DNA from: Glomus cerebriforme
Lineage: Eukaryota; Glomeromycota; Glomeromycetes; Glomerales; Glomeraceae
Reading direction: 5' to 3'
DNA: 22,170 nt
NCBI GenBank assembly: GCA_003550305.1
Contig: QKYT01000354.1
Coordinates: 71,025 to 93,194, forward strand
The notes below the pieces were generated by a model. It searched no databases. It saw nothing but the letters and a program-made list of their open reading frames with translations, and was not told where the DNA came from. Shown one piece after another: positions 1 through 10,481 of the stretch; the stretch's first letter is position 1; each line of letters starts with the position of its first letter. A program made the translations under genes and the position numbers.

Positions 1-1999
1 ATGTAGTACTGTAAATGCAATGTTTTACATGTAAATTTTTTTAAAAGTAAATGATTTTTATTTTTCCTACTGATTATAAAATTTTATTTGTAATGCAATG
101 CTTATTATGTTGTCTAGGCGAGGCCAAAAAGCTGATTATGATCTTTGGGCATCCCAAGGTCCTGAATACAAAATTTGGGATTACGATCACTGTCTTGAGG
201 GTACGTACTATATATGCTTGTTATAATTGTGGAAATTTTAACGTTTATTTTGATTCGATTGTTTTTATTCAAACTTATTTATTTAAAATAGCTTTCAAAG
301 CAATCGAAAACAATGCGCGTGAAAATCCTGATGAAGAATTTAAGAAATATCATGGATTTAATGGTCTACTTCACGTACAAGATAATTCATATTATATTTG
401 TGATATTATAAAGGATGTTGTTAAAGTTGCAAAAAATCTTGGCATCCCTTATAATAATGATTTCAATGGCGTTAAACAAAATGGAATAGGAATTTATCAG
501 GTTAATAAAATAAAATTAAAAGTTTTAAAAATATTCTATCTAATTTATATTAACTAATTAATATAATATAGCACACAATGAAAGATGGAAAACGCTTTTC
601 ATTGGCTGACGGTTATTTGAATGATGCGTTAAAAAAAGTTGAAATTTATCCTTCTTCGAAACCGTTAGGACTAGAACCTCATAAATTAAACGATAACAAT
701 GCAAAATTTGTGGCTGTTAATGTCAAATCTTTTGCTCATGCATTAAATATTATTTGGGATGAAGAAAAGAAAGACGAAAACATTGCAATTGGTATAAAGT
801 ATTTCTATGATGGTGAAGTTCATGATGCTTTCATTGCTCCAAAAGGTGAAGTGATTATTTGTGGTGGTGTTATTAATAGTGCTCAGGTATCAGATAAATT
901 TTGAGTTTTGCATCACAGTATGTTCATTGTTCAGTGATGATATTAATTTAATTCTTTGTTATAATTTTTTGGTTTCAAAAGATTTTAATGCTCTCTGGAA
1001 TTGGCCCAATAAATAATTTAAAAGAACATAATATCAAAATTCGTAAAGAATTACCGATTGGGCGTAATCTATTGAATCATCCTGCGTGTTGCATGGCTGC
1101 CAAAGTTCCCGTTCCAAATGTTTCTCAAATTCATCATTGGAGTAGTGGATTTGATTATGGAATTTTTCATAAAGCTAATGTTGAAGGAAAAATTCCTAGT
1201 AAAGAAGAATTTCTTGATGAACGTCCCGATATTCAAATGTTTGGTAAGTTATATATATTAATATTATAAAATGCTTTTTTTTTTTTTTTTTTTGAGATAA
1301 TATATAAATTATTAATAATAATTTATAGTAAGCACAACTGTACTTGATTCCAGTATTGCTGCTCATATTGATCCAACAAAAGAAAAATTTGAAGTTCTTA
1401 CAACATTTCAAATTCTTAATATTCCATCAAGTGTTGGTTATTTGGAATTATGTAGTTCTAATCCATTTATACAACCAAAGATATTTTCTAATTTTTATGA
1501 AAAGCCTGATGATTTGTACAAAATGATGAGTTCTCTTAAATTGTCATGTGAAATATTTAAACAACCTCCATTAAGTACTGTTTGGGGTATAAAAGAAATT
1601 ATACTTGATGATGAATGGTGTAATTTAGATAAAGAGATAAGTGATGAAGATTGGGAACAATATATTCATAAAAAGGTAATTAAAAATATTTATGTATGCA
1701 TGTATGGTAAAATATAAATTTTGTTTCAATAAATCTTTTTCTTTCATCCATGCTAGTTATTTTCAGGGCATCATCCGTGTGGCACTGTAAAAATGGCACC
1801 AGAATCTCAAGGAGGATGCGTTAATCATCGACTTCAAGTTTATGGTACTAAAAATCTTCGAGTTGTTGATGCTTCAATTTTTCCCGTTATTCCATCTGGT
1901 AATATTAACGCTCCCACCGCTATGGTGGCTTGGAAAGCAAGCAGATTAATTGAAGAAGATTATATTAATAAAGTTAATGTTATAAATTTTTTTGTTTAA
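1..1999 (+). CDS. GMC oxidoreductase, array copy A (5' end outside window)
   Basis: FAD-dependent GMC-family alcohol oxidoreductase; substrate not predictable. Exons seen: 1-30 (end of exon 2), 118-200, 292-500, 572-886, 982-1243, 1329-1675, 1757-1999, all with GT..AG borders and in frame. The first bases encode the end of the GGCST-V-N FAD motif. MLSGIGP (exon 6) and HHPCGT (exon 8, catalytic His region) are present, as is GNINAP near the end. Differences from the other copies: one extra codon in exon 4, one fewer in exon 5, two fewer than B-D in exon 7, and a one-base deletion just before the usual stop. That deletion replaces the normal NKV end with a tail ending FFV, seven residues longer. 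No stop or broken splice site is visible, so it may be functional. The N-terminus and promoter lie outside the window. Confidence 0.88.
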
Positions 2000-2530
2000 A
2001 ATAATTAAATATTTTGATAGTTGCTGATATTTAATGATAATATTTTTACATATCAAATTTCTATTATATAAAAATTTCATATTAAATATAAATTTTTTTA
2101 TTTGGTTTAAAATGATATCATTTTATCCGATGCCTTAAGTCTATTTTGTAATTATTTCAGAGATTTTTGTTTGTACTTAGTGCGAAAAAAAAAAATACTT
2201 GTTTCCTGCCAAAATTACGGCTTAAATTAATATTGCGCAACAAGAATCACGTGGTGGAATCAGGCTCATATCAACTATTAAAAAAGATATTCTTCATTAC
2301 TAAGAGCAGGTATTTTAAATTTTTATTTTTATGGCATTAAATTCAATATTTATATATAGATAGTATTAAATTTATATTTGAAATTAACAATTATATTACA
2401 AAAAACTGAACATGTATAAACAAGAACTAATTTTTTTAAACATTCTTTTGTAGAGTAAATCATTTCTTTTTTAAGCCTAGTAGTGCTTTAAATTAAATTT
2501 CTAATTGTCTTTAAGCATGAAAAAATAAGG

Positions 2531-2540
2531 TAAACGTTTA
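2531..2540. promoter_or_regulatory. TAAACGTTTA palindrome upstream of gene B
   Basis: Perfect 10-bp palindrome about 130 bp upstream of the conserved AT box. The same sequence occurs upstream of C (6341-6350) and D (10433-10442). It is a candidate binding site for a dimeric regulator; function is inferred only from symmetry and recurrence. Confidence 0.35.
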
Positions 2541-2659
2541 ACAGGGAGATGGATAATCCTACCTACTCACGTTTAACGTGAAAAAAAAATAACAAATTTT
2601 GTCCATATATATGCTTTACAAACATGTACGGTACGCGTATAAATAGCCACAAACTATTT

Positions 2660-2682
2660 AGGAAATCATAGGATAAAAAAGG
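2660..2682 (+). promoter_or_regulatory. Conserved TATA-like box of gene B
   Basis: Block reading AGGAAATCAT then AGGATAAAAAAGG, about 207 bp upstream of the ATG at 2890. It recurs almost unchanged upstream of C, D and E. As the most conserved segment of otherwise drifting spacers it is the best core-promoter candidate. No transcription start can be read directly. Confidence 0.5.
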
Positions 2683-2889
2683 CTTTTCACGGAAGAATGT
2701 CAATTTGGCAATCGATTTCTTTTTTGCAATTTATTATATAATAAGTATCTGCCTGACAATCAGCTTTTTTATTTACAGTATGCAACCCATTGTTTCATTT
2801 TACTTGTAATAAATATTTTTGGGGCTATATATTTAGACATTTTACCACCGTTACTAAAAGGAAAAATCTTTTTTTATATTAATAATATT

Positions 2890-5359
2890 ATGGAAGAATT
2901 ATTAGAAAAAGAATCAAAAATTAATACTGAAATTCGTGACCTTTGGTTAGAAAGCATTCGTAATCGAGATCAACGTCAACCATTTAAAAAAACTAATGAA
3001 TTTTATGATTTTATTATTGTTGGAGCTGGAACTGCTGGATGTGTATTGGCAAGAGAATTAATTTATAATATTCCCAATATTAATATTTTGGTATTAGAAG
3101 CTGGTCCACCAGCTACACAAGTTAATGATATAATGCGTTCACCATGCGCTTTTCCTTCGGTGAGTATGAATGTTTTAACAAATTTAATGTTATTGAATTA
3201 ATTACATTATCAAGTTTACTTTATAGACTATTTATCTTATAAAAGGTTTATCGAACAAGTGAAACAGATTGGGGATATTTTACAGAAGAACAAAAAATGC
3301 CTTGTGCTGTTGATCCTACAAAAGAAGTATTACATAAATCATCGGCTTATCCGCGTGGCAAAGTTATCGGAGGATGTAGTACTATAAATGGAATGATTTA
3401 TATGTATATTTTCAAGTATATTCAAATCCACTACTGATTTAAAATTTTCATCCTTTTTATTTGTAATGCTGTATGTTAAATTTTTTAGGCGAGGTCAAAA
3501 AACTGATTACGATCTTTGGGCATCCCAAGGCTCTGAATACAAAATTTGGGATTATGATCATTGTCTTGAGGGTACGTACTATTTATACTTGTATTTATAT
3601 AATTGTGGAAATTTTAACGTTTATTTTGATCCGATTGTTTTTATTCGAACTTATTTATTTAAAATAGCTTTCAAAGCAATCGAAAACAATTCTCGTGAAA
3701 ATCCTGATGAAGAATTTAAAAAATATCACGGATTCAATGGTCTACTTCATGTACAAGATCCTTATGATACATATGATATTATAAAGGATTTTGTTAAAGC
3801 TGCAAAAAATCTTGGCATTCCTAGTAATAATGATTTCAATGGTGTTAAACAAAATGGAGTAGGAAAATATCAGGTTGGTAAAATAATATTTAAAATTTTA
3901 AATATGCTCTAATTTATATCAACTAATTTAATATAAAACAGTATACAACGAAAGACGGACAGCGTTTTTCATTGGCTGACGGTTATTTGAATGATGCATT
4001 GAAAAAAATTGAAACTTATCCTCCTTCGAAACCATTAGGACTAGGACCTCCTCATGAATTAGGCGATGATGTTACAAAATTTTTGGCTGTTAATGTCAAA
4101 TCTTTTGCTCATGTAATAAATATTATTTGGGATGAAGAAAAGAAAGATGAAAATATTGCAATTGGTATAAAATATTTCTATGATGGCGGAGTTCATGATG
4201 CTTTCATTGCTCCAAAAGGTGAAGTGATTATTTGTGGTGGTGCTATTAATAGTGCTCAGGTAAGAATTAAAAAAAAAAATGTTTTGTTAATAAAATACTT
4301 GATTTTTTACGTCGCAGTATGTTTAGTGATAGGTAATAATTATTGATAAATTTAAAAAGATTTTAATGTGCTCTGGAATTGGTCCAAAAAATAATTTGGA
4401 AGAAAATAATATCAAAGTTCGTAAAGAATTACCAGTTGGACGTAATCTATTGGAACATCCTGCGTGTTTTATCACTGCTAAAGTTTCCGTTCCAAGTGTT
4501 TCTCAATTACATTATTGGAGTAGTGGGCTTGATTATGGGATTTTTCATAAAGCTAATATTGAGGGGAAAATTCCTGATAAAAAAGAATTTATTGACGAAC
4601 ATCCTGATATTCAAATTATTGGTAAGTTATATATTTATTTATATTTCAAAATACTATTTTTTTTTCATAAAATGTACTTAAAATTATTGATCATAATTTT
4701 TAGCAAGCACAAATATATTTGACTCCAATATTGCTGCTCGTATTTATCCTAATCCAACAGAAGAAAAATTCGATGTTCTTACTATATTCCATATTCTTAA
4801 TATTCCATCAAGTGTTGGTTATTTGGAATTATATAGTTCTAATCCATTTATACAACCAAAGATATTTCTTAATATTTATGAAAAACCTGATGACTTATAC
4901 AAAATGATGAGTTCTTTTAAATTATCACGTGAACTACTTAAACAACCTCCATTAAGTACTGTTTGGGGTATAAAAGAGATTGGACTTGATGGTAAATGGT
5001 ATAGTTTAAATGAAGAGATGAGTGATGAAGATTGGGAGCAATATATTCATAAAAAGGTATTTCATCAAAAAAAAAAAAAATTATGCATGAATATAAGTTT
5101 TATTTTAACAAATTTTATTTTCTTTCGCTTATTCTAGTCGGGTACCGCGTATCATCCATGTGGCACTGTAAAAATGGCACCAGAATCTCAAAGAGGATGT
5201 GTTAATCATCGTCTTCAAGTCTATGGAACTAAAAATCTTCGAGTTGTTGATGCATCAGTTTTTCCGATTATTCCATCCGGTAATACTAATGCTCCCACTG
5301 CTATGGTGGCATGGAAAGCAAGTAGATTAATTGAAGAAGATTATGTCAATAAAGTTTAA
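2890..5359 (+). CDS. GMC oxidoreductase, array copy B
   Basis: Complete 8-exon gene: 2890-3159, 3246-3403, 3489-3571, 3668-3873, 3942-4259, 4360-4621, 4704-5056, 5138-5359; 1872 nt, 623 residues. It would oxidise an alcohol with FAD; substrate unknown. Motifs: GAGTAG dinucleotide-binding loop at residues 45-50, VLEAG near 68-72, GGCSTIN near 132-138, SGIG near 350-353 (preceded by Cys where the others have Leu), YHPCGT with catalytic His556, and GNTNAP near 598-603. The N-terminus is charged with no hydrophobic signal, so a cytosolic location is likely. It lacks about ten N-terminal residues found in D and E. ATG 2890 is chosen because all complete copies begin ATGGAA at this point, just after an AT-rich leader. 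Its exon 3-4 region and intron 3 are closest to copy A. Confidence 0.93.
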
Positions 5360-5877
5360 TGATTATATACTAATGATATCTAATAGTTAATTCGAAAGAA
5401 TTTGAGTATTAGTTACTATTGGATATACAAATTTATGCTTAACTCTGAAATAATTTTTGAAATTCCAAATTTGTTCAATATTTTCTTGTGCTCAATTCAA
5501 CATAATATTGATCTAGTAGTATTATATAGAAATATATATATACTTTCTTTGAAAATCTTTGAAATTAACTAAACATATAAAAGACATTATTTTCATAATT
5601 ATATATTTTAAAAGAGAAAACATTACATTACACGACAAGTTTGCGTCATGTACCCCAGAGGCAATAGTATTCTTTTTTATAGCTTTTGTATTTATTTGTT
5701 TTACTTATTATAAATTTATAGTTCAACTTGTAAATTTTTATTGTATTAAACTCAATAATACAAAAACCGAGCTATTTGCCTCTATATTCTATAACAAATA
5801 ATAGTTCATATTTTTCTTTAAAACATGACCAAAAACAAGCATTGGTGTAACTTCAAACTTGAAATTTACTTTATATA

Positions 5878-5890
5878 GCACGTGTCGCAC
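5878..5890. promoter_or_regulatory. GCACGTGTCGCAC site in the B-C spacer
   Basis: Contains the E-box-type palindrome CACGTG followed by CGCAC. Nearly the same 13 bases stand at 9733-9745 in the C-D spacer. CACGTG is the usual core for bHLH factors; binding here is inference. Confidence 0.3.
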
Positions 5891-6340
5891 GAAAAAATAT
5901 TATTAAAAATATTATTAAGCACTTAAGACGTGGCTTTACAAAATATCTGGACCCAATTCAAGAATTCTTTTATTGTACGCGATCTACAGTAATTCGGGTC
6001 AGGTTATAGTTCCTGCCCGAATTATTAAATAAAGGTTTTAATATAGTTTTAATATGAATAAATATCAAACTCCATATCGTTGAAACGAAACTAATTAACA
6101 TATAAAATGACGTTTATTTTCATATTTTTATATTTTTTTTTAAAAAAAAGCAAGCATTATATTTGAAACTAAGATATTTATTAAAAAACTGAAAATGTAG
6201 CAGAACTTAAGCGTTTATGCTCTATAAAATAATTATTTAAATGCTTAAATATAATAAAATATTAAAGTTACCTAATCCCGCGTGAAGAAATTTCTAAAAT
6301 TTATTATAAATGTTTAAATGTAAAAAAAAATAGCACTTGC

Positions 6341-6350
6341 TAAACGTTTA
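6341..6350. promoter_or_regulatory. TAAACGTTTA palindrome upstream of gene C
   Basis: Perfect palindrome about 200 bp upstream of the AT box of gene C, followed by ATATGAAAA as in the gene D promoter. Same motif as at 2531 and 10433. Confidence 0.35.
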
Positions 6351-6541
6351 ATATGAAAAAATAAATATTTTTATCCGTCTTGGCGTGCCATAGATGCTTT
6401 ACATCAGATTTACTAATTTCCCATAGTAAATTAGGTTGGTAAACCGGATCCAGATGATTGACTTCCCTGATTTGCGGAACCATGAGTAAAAATTAGTAAA
6501 CCACTTACTGGAAACTGGAATAAAAGTCACGTAAACCAATT

Positions 6542-6564
6542 AGGAAATCATAGTATAAAAAAGG
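6542..6564 (+). promoter_or_regulatory. Conserved TATA-like box of gene C
   Basis: Same block as upstream of B, D and E, here with the variant AGTATAAAAAAGG, which contains a textbook TATAAAAA. It lies about 167 bp upstream of the ATG at 6732, the shortest distance of the four. Confidence 0.5.
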
Positions 6565-6731
6565 TAATATTTAAACTTTTTTTCGCAAGAAAATGTCATT
6601 CTAAGGCAATTGATTTTCTTTTTTGTCAATTGATATATTATTTAAATAAGTAACTTGTATTTTTTGGAATTAAGTATTTAATGGGTTCCCTACCGTTACT
6701 AAATTAAGGAAAAATTTTTATTAATAAAAAT

Positions 6732-9182
6732 ATGGAAACATTATTATCCACTCCAATAAAAGAATCAAAAATTGACACTGAAATTCGTGACCTTTGGTTA
6801 GAAAGCATTCGTAATCGAGATCAACGTCAACCATTTAAAAAGACTAATGAATTTTACGATTTTATTATTGTTGGAGCTGGAACTGCTGGATGTGTATTGG
6901 CAAGAGAATTAATTTATAATATTCCCAATATTAATATTTTGGTATTGGAAGCTGGTCCACCAGCTACACAGATTAATGATATAATGCGTTCACCATGTGC
7001 TTTTGGTTTGGTGAGTGCAAATTTTTTAATAACTTTGATTATTAATTACGCTAATTGCGTTATCGACTTATTTATATAAACAGGTTCATCGAACAAGTGA
7101 AACAGATTGGGGATATTTTATGGAAGAACAAAAAATGCCTGGTGCTATTGATCCTACAAAAGAAGTATTTAACAAATCGGTGGCTTATCCACGTGGCAAG
7201 GTTATTGGAGGATGTAGTACTATAAATGGAATGGCTTATATGTGAATATATATATATTTTTTAACTACACTCGAATCTCTTTCCTCGCTAATTTCGTAAT
7301 ACTAAATGTTATGTTGTTTAGGCGAGGCCAAAAAGCTGATTATGATCTTTGGGCAGCTCAAGGTCCTGAATACGAAATTTGGGATTTTGATCACTGTATT
7401 GAGGGTATGTACTTATATATATTCACTGAATTATATATATAATTATGGAAATTTTAACGTTTATTTTGATATAATCGTTTATTCATTCTAATTAGCTTTT
7501 AAAGCGATTGAAAACAATGCGCGTGAAAATCCTGACGAAGAATTTAAAAAATATCATGGATTTAATGGCCTACTTCATGTGCGAGACCCATATGATTCTT
7601 ATGATATTATGAAAGATGTTATTAAAGCTGCAAAAAATCTTGGCATCCCTTATAATAATGATTTCAATGGTGTTAAACAAAACGGAGTAGGAGCATATCA
7701 GGTTAGTAAAATAATACTTTAAAATTTTTTAAATATGTTCTGATTTATATTACGATATTATATAACACAGTGTACAACGAAAGACGGACATCGCTTTTCA
7801 TTGGCTGACGGTTATTTGAATGATGCATTGAAAAAAGTTGAAACTTATCCTCCTTTGAAACCATTAGGACTAGGACCTCCTCATGAATTAGGCGATGATG
7901 TTACAAAATTTGTGGCTGTTAATGTCAAATCTTTTGCTCATGTATTAAATATTATTTGGGATGAAGAAAAGAAAGATGAAAATATTGCAATTGGTATAAA
8001 ATATTTCTATGATGGCGGAGTTCATGATGCTTTCATTGCTCCAAAAGGCGAAGTGATTATTTGTGGTGGTGTTATTAATAGTGCTCAGGTAAGGATTTAA
8101 AACTAGTTGATGATTAGACGATTTTTGACTTTTGCGTCGCAGTATAAGTAATTAATTATAATTAATTATTGATAAATTTAAAAAGATTTTAATGCTTTCC
8201 GGAATTGGTCCAAAAAATAATTTGGAAGAAAATAATATTAAAGTCCGTAAAGAATTACCGGTTGGATGTAATCTATTGGATCATCCTTCGAGTTGTATGA
8301 CTGCCAAAGTTCCCGTTCCAAGTGTTCCTCAATTGAATTATTGGAGTAATGGGTTTGATTATGGAATTATTCATAAAGCTAATGTTGAAGGAAAAATTCC
8401 CAATAAAGAAGAATTTCTTGATGAACGTCCTGATATTCAAATGTTTGGTGAGTTATACAGTATTATATTATATATACTATTTTTTTAAAATAATTCATAA
8501 AGTATACTTAGTTATTAATTATAATTTATAGTGGGCACAAATGTATATGATCCAAATATTGCTGCTCGTTTTTATCCTAATCCAACAGAAGAAAAATGTG
8601 AGGTTCTTACTATAATCCAATTTCTTAATATTCCATCAAGTGTTGGTTATTTGGAATTATGTAGTTCTAATCCATTTATACAACCAAAGATTTTTCCTAA
8701 TTTTTATAAAAATCCTAATGATTTGTACAAAATAATGAGTGCTCTTAAATTATCACGTGAACTACTTAAACAACCTCCTTTAAGTACCGTTTGGGGTATA
8801 AAAGAAATTGAACTTGACAATGGATGGTCTAGTATAGATAAAGAGATGAGCGATGAAGATTGGGAGCAATATATTCGTAAAAGGGTAATTTATTAAAAAA
8901 AAATAATTTGTATGATAAATATAAAATTTATTCACAAAATTTTTCTTTCATCTATGCTAGTTCTTTCCAGGGTATCATTCATGTGGTACTGTAAAAATGG
9001 CACCAGAAACACAAGAAGGATGTGTTAATCATCGTCTTCAAGTTTACGGAACTAAAAATCTTCGTGTTGTTGATGCTTCAATTTTTCCTGTTGTTCCGTC
9101 TGGTAATATTAATGCTCCCGTTGCTATGGTGGCATGGAAAGCAAGTAGATTAATTGAAGAAGACTATGTCAATAAATTTTAA
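6732..9182 (+). CDS. GMC oxidoreductase, array copy C
   Basis: Complete 8-exon gene: 6732-7010, 7084-7241, 7322-7404, 7496-7701, 7771-8088, 8186-8447, 8532-8884, 8961-9182; 1881 nt, 626 residues. FAD-dependent GMC oxidoreductase, presumably acting on an alcohol, with no signal peptide. GAGTAG, VLEAG, GGCSTIN, MLSGIGP and GNINAP are intact. In the active-site segment the usual His-Pro is His559-Ser560 (YHSCGT), shared only with copy D. The N-terminus is about seven residues shorter than in D and E. Exons 5 and 8 are nearly identical to D, so C and D look like sister copies or recently converted. The last codon before the stop is Phe rather than Val. Confidence 0.93.
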
Positions 9183-9732
9183 TGAACATAGTAATGATAA
9201 ATTTCTTTATATTAAATGTACAATTTAAGATGGTCTATTTTTTACTTTTTTCTGTTTAAAAATGATTGGATGTTTATGAATTTAACAAATACAGGTAATA
9301 TGAAATAATTTACAATATTCAACTCTGAAATAATTTGAAATTCCAAATTTGTAAAGTTTTAAAATATTTTTCCTGTGCTCGATTTAACATAATATTGATC
9401 TAGTAGTATTCTCTTCATTTAGAGTATATCATACTTTATACCATTCTAACTTCTCTTTGAAAATTTTCTAAACATATAAAACGATGTTTATTTCGTAATT
9501 ATATAAAATAAAAAGTGCAAGCATTATATTATTTCTTATTGTATTTATGTACAATACTTATTTTACTTATTATAAATTTATTGACAAAAATTATTTTTGA
9601 TCTATGTAATTAAACTTATATTACAAAACCAAACTATCTCTATAACAAAAACAAATATTAAATAGTTCATTTTTTCTTTGAAACATGTCCAAAAACAAAC
9701 ATCGGTTTGACTTCAATCTTTAAATTTACTGA

Positions 9733-9745
9733 GCACGTGCCGCAC
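9733..9745. promoter_or_regulatory. GCACGTGCCGCAC site in the C-D spacer
   Basis: Counterpart of the site at 5878-5890, differing at one base. The CACGTG core is retained in a spacer that is otherwise clearly diverged. Confidence 0.3.
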
Positions 9746-9868
9746 AAAAAAATATTATCTATTGATCTTCAGCAGTAATTCTAGCCAGTTTATAGTTCTT
9801 ACCCGAATTAATAGGTATAAATAAATTTACAAAGGTTAATGTCTTGCACTCGATTTAACAGGTTTGTT

Positions 9869-10104
9869 CTGTTGTAACCCAAACGTAACCATGTCCCGAA
9901 TCCGACTTGGGATATCCCAAATCAAACTTGGGACAATCCTATATCTGAAATTTAACCATATCCCAAACAAAACTAGTAAATTTAAGTGTTTAAGACGTCT
10001 CAAACTACCATTTAAGACTGGGTTAGTTTGGGACATGGTCAAGTTTCAGATATTAGGTTTTCCCAAGTTTGATTTGGGACATGGTAGTGTTTGGGCTACA
10101 ACAG
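9869..10104. mobile_element. Foldback MITE-like element in the C-D spacer
   Basis: The 236-bp segment starts CTGTTGTAACCCAAAC and ends GTTTGGGCTACAACAG, so its ends are near-perfect inverted repeats. The inverted similarity continues for roughly 85-105 bp per arm (CCATGTCCC, ACTTGGGA, TATCTGAAA and CCCAAAC all recur in reverse complement), leaving a short central loop around 9980-10015. The left arm carries an extra 21-bp duplication. GC content is higher than its surroundings. It has no coding capacity, which fits a non-autonomous DNA transposon. Flanks are TT on both sides; a longer target duplication is not visible. Only one copy is present in the window. Confidence 0.75.
9892..9933. repeat. 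21-bp tandem duplication inside the left arm of the foldback element
   Basis: Two adjacent 21-bp units (9892-9912 and 9913-9933), both of the form T-[GA]-TCCC-[GA]-AATC-NN-ACTTGGGA. The right arm has only one equivalent unit, so the left arm gained one after the palindrome formed, or the right arm lost one. Confidence 0.7.
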
Positions 10105-10432
10105 TTCTAATAGTATTCTCTTTATAGGAACAAATATCAAACTTTATACCGTTCCCAACTTTGAAAACGAAACTAACTAAACGAATGACGTTTATTTTTA
10201 TTTTCATATTTCTATATTTTTAACACATATACAGATCATACTATATTCAGAATAAATAATTTACTTTATAGAGCATAATTATATTATTGAAAATATCTTA
10301 TCTAAACGCTTGTTTAAGTGCTTAAATGCAAAGTTATCTTTAAATCCTGATTCTGTATAAACAAATTATAATAATCTAAAAACTTTCCATCACAAACGTT
10401 TAGATGTATAAAAATAAAAAAATATTATTTGG

Positions 10433-10442
10433 TAAACGTTTA
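10433..10442. promoter_or_regulatory. TAAACGTTTA palindrome upstream of gene D
   Basis: Perfect palindrome followed by ATATGAAAA and TTTTTGTCCGTCTTG, in the same arrangement as upstream of gene C and about 200 bp before the AT box. Candidate regulatory site by recurrence only. Confidence 0.35.
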
Positions 10443-10481
10443 ATATGAAAATATTTTTGTCCGTCTTGCTGGTAAACCAGT

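Larger units (their letters stand above)
2000..2889. other. A-B intergenic spacer with gene B promoter region
   Basis: No coding signal. Very AT-rich. It holds a CACGTG hexamer at 2248-2253, the palindrome TAAACGTTTA at 2531-2540, a second perfect inverted repeat CACGTTTAACGTG at 2568-2580, a reduced version of the GTCC..ATGCTTTACA motif near 2600, and the conserved AT box at 2660-2682. The last about 200 bases correspond to the 5' leader region of gene B. Several short blocks recur in the same order in the later spacers, so the duplicated unit includes upstream DNA. Confidence 0.6.
5360..6731. other. B-C intergenic spacer with gene C promoter region
   Basis: No supported gene; the open frame at 5559-5801 is AT-rich low-complexity sequence without a homologue in the matching spacer. 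The region aligns in order with the C-D spacer: a CAACATAATATTGATCTAGTAGTA-type block near 5499 matches one near 9389, and blocks around the CACGTG site, an AATTCGGGTCAGG/CCTGCCCGAATT-like stretch near 5991-6025, the TAAACGTTTA palindrome at 6341-6350, the ATCCGTCTTGGC motif at 6374 and the AT box at 6542-6564 follow. Confidence 0.55.

Noticed and set aside
1757..1767. Alternative acceptor TTTCAG before exon 8 of copy A
   Set aside because: Splicing there breaks the frame and gives a stop within a few codons; the GCTAG acceptor at 1756 keeps the HHPCGT motif in frame as in the other copies.
5559..5801. 80-residue open frame in the B-C spacer
   Set aside because: Hydrophobic, Phe/Ile/Lys/Asn-rich as expected from AT-rich DNA; the homologous C-D spacer has no matching frame.
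9836..10127. Open frames on both strands near 9.9 kb
   Set aside because: They are readings of the two arms of the foldback element, not genes.
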